Assembly: GCF_014145675.1 (NCBI RefSeq)
Contig: NZ_JACGZW010000003.1
Coordinates: 248,001 to 312,000, forward strand
Direction of reading: 5' to 3'
Source: Amycolatopsis dendrobii
GTDB lineage: Bacteria; Actinomycetota; Actinomycetes; Mycobacteriales; Pseudonocardiaceae
DNA: 64,000 bases
Shown here in pieces: positions 58,696 to 64,000 of the stretch. The stretch's first letter is position 1. Every line of letters starts with the position of its first letter. The notes under the pieces are model-generated. The model was not told the origin of the DNA and did not search any database. It worked only from the letters and a program-made list of their open reading frames with translations. The translations under genes and the position numbers were made by a program.

Positions 58696-59760
58696 TCAGC
58701 ACTCCGCGAGCCATCCGGTTGCCTGGGCGACGCGTGGATGGGCTTCGCCGAGGACTGCTTTGAGCCCGGCTGCCACGGATTCCAGCTCTGCCGCCGCACC
58801 CGCTCGGTCGCCTCGCCGGGTGGCGGCCCGGGCCAGCGTCGCGCGGAGGCCGAGCACCATCGGATGTCCCGCCGGCCAGGCACCAGCGGCCAGCACCGCC
58901 CGCGCCGACTGCTCGGCTTCGGCCAGATTTCCGCTCTCCACGCAGGCTCGCGCGAGCACGCTGCGGATGGTCAGCGCGCCTCGGCCCCGCGCTTGGCCCA
59001 GAGCCTGGCGGAGCAGGTCGGCTGCCTCGGGCGCTTGCGCGGCCAACAGAAGAACGGCGGCCAAGGACTCCCCCTGCGCTGGCCGCTTCTCGAACAGCTC
59101 GCGCATCGGAGCGATCGCCGCCTCCGGATCTCCGATTTCGGCTCGCACCACCAAAAGGAGCCCGCGGAGCGCGTCTCGTTGCTCGTCGGTCTCGCAGAAC
59201 GCGTCCTCGGCTGACAGCAGTTGTTCGGCCGTCTCGTAGCGGGCGAGCGCGCGCAGCATGATGACCTTCCGGCGTCGTCCGGCTCTCGTCAGGGCGTGCG
59301 CCGGGCCGAGTTCGGCGGCGCAGTAGTCGACGTGCGCGTCCAGCACCGCGAGCGCGTCCTCGTACTGCGCTGCCACGCCATAGGCTTCCGCGAGGAGCAG
59401 CCGGGTCTTGAACGTCCCTGGCTGGCGCGCGCCCCAGGTTTCCTCGAACGCCTCCGCGGTGCGTTCCAGCAGCGGGATCGCCTCCGCCGGACGGCCTTGC
59501 GACATCTGGCAATACGCCAGATTCGCCCACGCGGCAAGGGTGTTCGGCTCGCGGGGGCCGAATTCGTCCGTCAACGCGGGCACGAGATCCGTGTAGTGCC
59601 GCTCCCCCGCCGCCCAGGTCTCGTTCTTGAGCAGCAACTGACCCAGCAGGAGCCGCCGACGCAGGTTCGGCACGCTCTTCGGGTTACGCGCCTTCGCGAG
59701 GGCGGCCTGCAGTGCGGCGACCTCGTCGGCCGGTTCTCGCTTCGTGCGGAAGAGTCCCAC
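58696..59760 (-). CDS. TPR-repeat protein (paralogue B)
   Basis: 354 residues, almost all helical hairpins with TPR-like spacing (NTLAAWANLAYCQMSQGRPA, TFKTRLLLAEAYGVAAQYED, VLARACVESGNLAEAEQSAR, MVLGLRATLARAATRRGDRA). The end EAHPRVAQATGWLAEC repeats that of the neighbouring gene. There is no catalytic domain, signal peptide or membrane helix, so it is probably a cytosolic protein-binding scaffold. GTG 59760 gives VGLFRTKREPADEVAAL, which matches the paralogue start MALFRANPATEM. A GTG at 59805 overlaps the paralogue's end and would add 15 residues. Confidence 0.87.
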   Translation of the reverse strand: MGLFRTKREPADEVAALQAALAKARNPKSVPNLRRRLLLGQLLLKNETWAAGERHYTDLVPALTDEFGPREPNTLAAWANLAYCQMSQGRPAEAIPLLERTAEAFEETWGARQPGTFKTRLLLAEAYGVAAQYEDALAVLDAHVDYCAAELGPAHALTRAGRRRKVIMLRALARYETAEQLLSAEDAFCETDEQRDALRGLLLVVRAEIGDPEAAIAPMRELFEKRPAQGESLAAVLLLAAQAPEAADLLRQALGQARGRGALTIRSVLARACVESGNLAEAEQSARAVLAAGAWPAGHPMVLGLRATLARAATRRGDRAGAAAELESVAAGLKAVLGEAHPRVAQATGWLAEC

Positions 59761-59786
59761 CGGGACAGTCTGCCTGCCCCGGAGAT

Positions 59787-60848
59787 TCAGTCCTTCTTCA
59801 GCCACCCGGCGACTTCGACGACATCGGGATGCTTCGGACCAAACGCCTCCGTCAACCCCGCCGCAACGGCAGTCAGCTCCCGATCCGCTTCCTCATCCCG
59901 GCCGCGTTCCCGGGCCGCCCGCGCCAATGTCGCCCGGGCACCGAGCTTCAGCGGGTGTCCGTCCGGCAGACCGTCGGCCGCCGCGATTTCTCCGGCCAGG
60001 GTCTCCGCCGCGTCGAGCTGGCCGCTTTCCAAGTACGCGCGGGCCAATTCCCCGGCCGGGCCCCACTGTTGCGCCGCCGGTTGCGCGGACAGCACGGCGC
60101 GGTACAGCTCCGCCGCTTCCGCGGGTTCCCCGGCGCGCAGCAGCACCGCGGCGAGCACCTCCATGAATTCCGGCGTGCGGTACTGCTCGGCGAGTTCCCT
60201 CACCTTGTGCCGGACGATCTTCGCGTCACCGGCTTCGGCGCGGATCAGCAAGCCGACCGCGCGGGCGCTATCGCGTTCGTAGTCGTCTCGCGGTTTACGG
60301 GACAGGCCGGAGTTCAACGAGCGAGCCTCGTCGTATCGGCCGAGTGTCCGCAGCACGCTCACCTTCCGGCGCGCGCCCGCGATGGTCAGCTCGTGGTACT
60401 CGCCGAACTTGGCCACGCACGCGTTCAGGTGCCTGCTGAGCACGTCCAGCGCCTCCTCGTACTCCCCGGAGAGCGAATACATCTCCGACAGCACCAGCTG
60501 TGCCTGCAGGGTGGCCGGGTCGTCGGGGCTGACGGCCTCGTAGATGTCCACTGTGGACTCCATCAGGTGCACCGCGTCCTCGATCTGGCCCAGCGCGGCC
60601 TTCGCGGTCGCCAGGTTCAGCCACGCGCCGAGCGTGCCAGGGTGCTGTTCGCCCTCGACCCGAACCTGGGCGTCGGCGAGTTCGGTGTAGTGCTCCGCCG
60701 CCGCGGGCCAGTCGCCGGTTTCCACCAGGAGGATGCCGATCCGGTGGCGCATCGCGAGGCTTTCCGGGGAATCCGAATCCGCGGCTTTCGCCAGTTTCTT
60801 GCGCAGCCGCGCCATTTCGGTCGCCGGGTTCGCCCGGAAAAGCGCCAT
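59787..60848 (-). CDS. TPR-repeat protein (paralogue A)
   Basis: 353 residues, the upstream member of a tandem pair with the gene after it. LGAWLNLATAKAALGQIEDA, TLQAQLVLSEMYSLSGEYEE, FMEVLAAVLLRAGEPAEAAE and LGARATLARAARERGRDEEA are TPR hairpins. The closing HPDVVEVAGWLKKD repeats the paralogue. The pair shares order and length, so one gene arose by tandem duplication. ATG 60848 has GGGGGACGG upstream. A partner such as a regulator or secreted peptide is not encoded nearby. Confidence 0.88.
   Translation of the reverse strand: MALFRANPATEMARLRKKLAKAADSDSPESLAMRHRIGILLVETGDWPAAAEHYTELADAQVRVEGEQHPGTLGAWLNLATAKAALGQIEDAVHLMESTVDIYEAVSPDDPATLQAQLVLSEMYSLSGEYEEALDVLSRHLNACVAKFGEYHELTIAGARRKVSVLRTLGRYDEARSLNSGLSRKPRDDYERDSARAVGLLIRAEAGDAKIVRHKVRELAEQYRTPEFMEVLAAVLLRAGEPAEAAELYRAVLSAQPAAQQWGPAGELARAYLESGQLDAAETLAGEIAAADGLPDGHPLKLGARATLARAARERGRDEEADRELTAVAAGLTEAFGPKHPDVVEVAGWLKKD
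60546..60558. repeat. GTCCAC(W)GTGGAC palindrome, perfect copy
   Basis: GTCCACTGTGGAC, inside TPR paralogue A. One of three perfect copies; see findings. Confidence 0.8.
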
Positions 60849-61009
60849 TGCCGTCCCCCGTCCGGTTGGTGCGTTCCCGCCAGTGTGCCGCATGCCACAA
60901 GACCCCGGGAGTGTGCCGTCCCCCACTCGACCGGGCCACTGCACTGGTTACCCACCGGTAACAAGGGCTAGGGTGCGGGGCAGGAACACTCTCGACTTCA
61001 GGAGCATTC

Positions 61010-62263
61010 GTGGCCGCACCAGCAACGCCGCCGCTCGCGCCCACCGCGCGAGGGGTGCGCAATGTCGTCTTCGTCGAAGGGGTACGCACGCCCTTCGGCA
61101 AGGCGGGCGACAAGGGCATGTACGCCGGGACCCGGGCGGACGACCTCGTCGTCAACGCCATCCGCGAGCTGCTGCGGCGGCATCCGGAGCTGCCGCCCGA
61201 GCGCGTGGACGAGGTGGCGATCGCCGCGACGACGCAGATCGGCGACCAGGGCCTGACCATCGGCCGCACCGCCGCGCTGCTCGCCGGGCTGCCGAAGTCC
61301 GTGCCGGGCTTCGCGATCGACCGGATGTGCGCGGGCGCGATGACCGCGGTGACCACCACCGCGAGCGGCATCGGCTTCGGCGCGTACGACATCGCCATCG
61401 CCGGCGGCGTCGAGCACATGGGACGGCATCCGATGGGCGAGGGCGTCGACCCGAACCCGCGGATCGTCGCGGACAAGCTGGTCGACCCGACCGCGCTCGT
61501 AATGGGCCAGACCGCGGAGAACCTGCACGACCGGTTCCCGGAGATCACCAAGGAGCGCACGGACGCGTTCGCCGCGCGCAGCCAGGAGCGCTACGCCGAG
61601 GCCGTGAAGACCGGCAAGATCGGGCCGGAGCTGGTTCCGGTGGCGACCAAGTCGAAGGAACTCGGCTGGGGTCTCGCGACCGAGGACGAGCCGCCGCGCC
61701 CGGGCACGACCGTCGAGCAGCTGGCGAAGCTGAAGACGCCGTTCCGCCCGCACGGCCGGATCACCGCGGGCAACGCGGCCGGTCTGAACGACGGCGCGAC
61801 CGCCGCGATCCTCGCCGACGAAGACACCGCGCGCGAGCTCGGCCTGCCGATCGGGATGCGGCTGGTCGGCTACTCGTTCGCGGGCGTCGAGCCGGAAGTG
61901 ATGGGCATCGGCCCGGTGCCGGCCACCGAGAAGCTGTTCAAGCGCACCGGCCTGTCCATCGACGACATCGGGCTGTTCGAGATCAACGAGGCGTTCGCGG
62001 TGCAGGTGCTCGCCTTCCTCGACCACTTCGGCATCGCCGACGACGACCCGCGGGTCAACCAGTGGGGCGGCGCGATCGCGTGCGGCCACCCGCTGGCCTC
62101 GTCCGGCGTGCGGCTGATGACGCAGCTGGCGCGCCAGTTCGCCGAGCGCCCCGACGTGCGCTACGGCCTCACCACGATGTGCATCGGCATCGGCATGGGC
62201 GGCACCGTGATCTGGGAAAACCCGGCCTACAACGGCTTCGAGGGCTCTGAGGGGGCGAAGTAA
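61010..62263 (+). CDS. fadA: Acetyl-CoA C-acyltransferase (thiolase, FadA type)
   Basis: 417 residues. Catalyses the thiolytic step of fatty-acid beta-oxidation. Active Cys in FAIDRMCAGAMTAVTTTASG, LFEINEAFAVQVLAFLDHF, CGHPLASSGVRLMTQLARQ (His) and TMCIGIGMGGTVIWENPA (second Cys). The start is GTG 61010, with a CAGGAGC ribosome site 7 nt upstream. The stop overlaps the next start (TAATG), so it is translationally coupled to the FadB-like gene, and together they encode the trifunctional-type pair. Confidence 0.95.
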   Translation: MAAPATPPLAPTARGVRNVVFVEGVRTPFGKAGDKGMYAGTRADDLVVNAIRELLRRHPELPPERVDEVAIAATTQIGDQGLTIGRTAALLAGLPKSVPGFAIDRMCAGAMTAVTTTASGIGFGAYDIAIAGGVEHMGRHPMGEGVDPNPRIVADKLVDPTALVMGQTAENLHDRFPEITKERTDAFAARSQERYAEAVKTGKIGPELVPVATKSKELGWGLATEDEPPRPGTTVEQLAKLKTPFRPHGRITAGNAAGLNDGATAAILADEDTARELGLPIGMRLVGYSFAGVEPEVMGIGPVPATEKLFKRTGLSIDDIGLFEINEAFAVQVLAFLDHFGIADDDPRVNQWGGAIACGHPLASSGVRLMTQLARQFAERPDVRYGLTTMCIGIGMGGTVIWENPAYNGFEGSEGAK

Positions 62264-64000
62264 TGACTTTCACCGCTGAAGAGGCGAAGGCCGCGTTCCC
62301 GGACGAGGTCGTGACGAACGCGGTCACCAACCTGGTCAAGGTTCCCGGGCTGGACAAGCCGGTCGCACTGATCACTTTGGACAACGGCCACGACCACACC
62401 CGGCCGAACACCTTCGGCCCGCAGGGTCTCGTCGCGCTGAACGCCGCGCTGGACGAGGCGTTCGCCGCCGAGCCCGCCGCGATCGCGGTCACCGGCAAGC
62501 CGTTCATTTTCGCGGTCGGCGCGGACCTTTCCGGCGTCGAGGCGGTGTCGGACCCGAAGCTGGCGCGGGAGATCGCGCAGACCGGGCACGACGTGTTCCG
62601 CCGGCTCACCGAGTCGAAGATCCCGACGTTCGGGTTCGTCAATGGCGCGGTGATGGGCGGCGGGCTCGAACTCGCGCTGTCCTGCCACTACCGGACGCTG
62701 TCGGAGAACACCGCGGCCATCGCGTTCCCCGAGGTGTTCCTCGGGCTGTTCCCGGGCTGGGGCGGCACGCAGCTGCTGCCGAACCTGATCGGCCCGGACG
62801 CCGCCGTCACCGTGATCATCGAGAACGCGCTGGCGCAGAACAAGATGCTGAACGTGCGCAAGGCCGCCGAACTCGGCATCGTCGACGAGGTCTTCGGCTC
62901 CGCGGACTACCTGGAGCAGTCGCTGCTGTGGCTGGCGAAGGTGGTCAACGGCGAGATCACCCCGGCTCGCCGGGAAATCGACCGCGGTGCGGAGTGGGAC
63001 GCGGCCATCGCGCGTGCCAAGTCTATTGTGGACGGTCGCACGCACGGTGCGTCGCCGGGCGCGACCAAGGCCGTCGAACTGCTGGAGCTGGCGCGGGAGA
63101 ACGATCTCGACCGCGGTTACGCGGCGGAGACCGACGGGCTCGCCGAGTTGCTGATGTCGGACGTGCTGCGCGCCGGGCTGTACTCGTTCAACCTGGTCAA
63201 CAAGCGGGCGAAGCGGCCGGCCGGCGCGCCGGACAAGTCGTTGGCGCGCAAGGTGAACAAGGTCGGCATCGTCGGCGCGGGCCTGATGGCCAGCCAGCTG
63301 GCGCTGCTGTTCGTGCGCAGGCTCAAGGTGCCGGTGGTGCTCACCGACGTCGACCAGGCGCGCATCGACAAGGGCGTGGGCTACGTCCACGAGGAGATCG
63401 ACAAGCTGCTGGCCAAGAAGCGCGTGTCTCCGGACGGCGCGAACCGGCTTAAGGCACTCGTCACCGGCTCGCTCGACAAGGCCGCGTTCGCCGACGCGGA
63501 CTTCGTGATCGAGGCCGTTTTCGAAGAGCTGGGCGTGAAGCAGCAGGTGTTCGCCGAGCTGGAGCAGCACGTCTCCCCCGAGGCGATCCTGGCCACGAAC
63601 ACCTCGTCGCTGTCGATCACCGCGATGGCGTCGAAGCTGCAGCACCCCGAGCGCGTGGTCGGCTTCCACTTCTTCAACCCGGTGGCCGTGCTGCCGCTTT
63701 TGGAGATCGTGCGCGGCGAGAAGACCGACGACGCGGCGCTGGCGACCGCGTTCTCGGTCGGCAAGCAGCTGAAGAAGTCGAGCGTGCTGGTGAAGGACGC
63801 GACGGCGTTCGTCGTGAACCGGCTGCTGCTGCGCTTCCTCGGCGAGGTGCTGGTGGCCGTGGACGAGGGCACGCCGTTCGACGTGGCCGACTCCGCGCTG
63901 GAGCCGCTCGGCCTGCCGATGTCGCCGCTGAACCTGATGCAGCTCGTCGGCCCGGCCATCGCGCTGCACGTCGGCGAGACGCTGCACGGCTCGTTCCCGG
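62263..64000 (+). CDS. fadB: FadB-type enoyl-CoA hydratase / 3-hydroxyacyl-CoA dehydrogenase, runs off window
   Basis: 579 residues are visible and the frame is still open; family members are about 720. Hydratase domain: FAVGADLSGVEAV, GFVNGAVMGGGLELALSCHY, IAFPEVFLGLFPGWGGTQLL with both catalytic Glu positions (GGGLELALS; FPEVFLGLFPG). NAD domain at about residue 333: KVGIVGAGLMASQLALLFVR, VIEAVFEELGVKQQVFAELE, ATNTSSLSITAMAS, HPERVVGFHFFNPVAVLPLL. ATG 62263 shares one base with the fadA stop. The GxGxxA motif (GAGLMA) is as usual for this family. Confidence 0.95.
   Translation, partial: MTFTAEEAKAAFPDEVVTNAVTNLVKVPGLDKPVALITLDNGHDHTRPNTFGPQGLVALNAALDEAFAAEPAAIAVTGKPFIFAVGADLSGVEAVSDPKLAREIAQTGHDVFRRLTESKIPTFGFVNGAVMGGGLELALSCHYRTLSENTAAIAFPEVFLGLFPGWGGTQLLPNLIGPDAAVTVIIENALAQNKMLNVRKAAELGIVDEVFGSADYLEQSLLWLAKVVNGEITPARREIDRGAEWDAAIARAKSIVDGRTHGASPGATKAVELLELARENDLDRGYAAETDGLAELLMSDVLRAGLYSFNLVNKRAKRPAGAPDKSLARKVNKVGIVGAGLMASQLALLFVRRLKVPVVLTDVDQARIDKGVGYVHEEIDKLLAKKRVSPDGANRLKALVTGSLDKAAFADADFVIEAVFEELGVKQQVFAELEQHVSPEAILATNTSSLSITAMASKLQHPERVVGFHFFNPVAVLPLLEIVRGEKTDDAALATAFSVGKQLKKSSVLVKDATAFVVNRLLLRFLGEVLVAVDEGTPFDVADSALEPLGLPMSPLNLMQLVGPAIALHVGETLHGSFP

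Noticed and set aside
1..64000. Insertion sequence, prophage or integrative element
   Set aside because: No transposase, integrase, att-like direct repeats next to a tRNA, or phage structural gene was found anywhere in the window.

Overview
The window is high-GC actinomycete chromosome, most likely Pseudonocardiaceae and Amycolatopsis-like. The support is very GC-rich codons, many GTG starts, chains of 4-base ATGA/GTGA overlaps, mycobacterial-type LexA (SOS) boxes, an IdeR/DmdR-type iron box, an Asp23/AmaP cluster, the actinobacterial coproporphyrin-type heme operon (hemE, hemG/cgoX, hemQ/chdC), PruA plus stand-alone proline dehydrogenase with a PucR regulator, and DUF3000/DUF2630/DUF6221 proteins. 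I see no rRNA, tRNA, CRISPR array, insertion sequence or prophage. The genus is an inference from this gene content; no marker gene was compared.

Layout. 1-7108: end of a DUF389 membrane protein, aspS, a 1-kb region without genes that holds a 40-bp tandem repeat, an SOS-controlled radical SAM protein split by an intein, and sthA. 7149-13022: an iron-box-controlled four-gene operon (PLP decarboxylase, amine N-hydroxylase, IucA/IucC-type siderophore synthetase, glutamine synthetase-like ligase), which looks like a desferrioxamine-type pathway in which the acyltransferase is replaced by a ligase. 13155-22450: S9 peptidase with a tiny downstream ORF, PPK2, ornithine aminotransferase, two uncharacterised proteins, an esterase, a PAP2 phosphatase and zapE. 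23121-25507: Asp23/AmaP envelope cluster. 25534-38465: DNA ligase (LigC type), a lipoprotein hydrolase-like protein without a nucleophile serine, a TetR regulator with its operator, thioredoxin, the proline catabolism locus with its PucR regulator, a luciferase-like flavoprotein, a LigD-type polymerase domain and a TVP38 membrane protein. 38568-41053: a Ser/Thr kinase with a non-standard start, and msrB.

41166-46004 is the most unusual region. Three tandem membrane proteins of the TIGR04222 type end in Gly/Cys-rich low-complexity tails. They are followed, with overlapping frames, by a DUF692 (MNIO) enzyme and a small partner protein, and then by a fourth TIGR04222 paralogue that lacks the tail. 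DUF692 enzymes modify cysteine residues of peptides, so this may be a system that modifies the cysteine tails of membrane-anchored proteins.

46256-50863 holds the heme operon plus a CaiB-type CoA transferase. 51605-58658 holds DUF3000, an orphan response regulator, RNase D and an IclR-linked dehydrogenase cluster. 58696-60848 holds two tandem TPR paralogues, and 61010-64000 the fadA-fadB pair, with fadB running off the window.

Two window-wide patterns stand out. Several genes have a TAnnnT hexamer exactly 6 nt before the start codon, which points to leaderless transcripts. A 13-bp palindrome, GTCCAC(A/T)GTGGAC, recurs far more often than chance.
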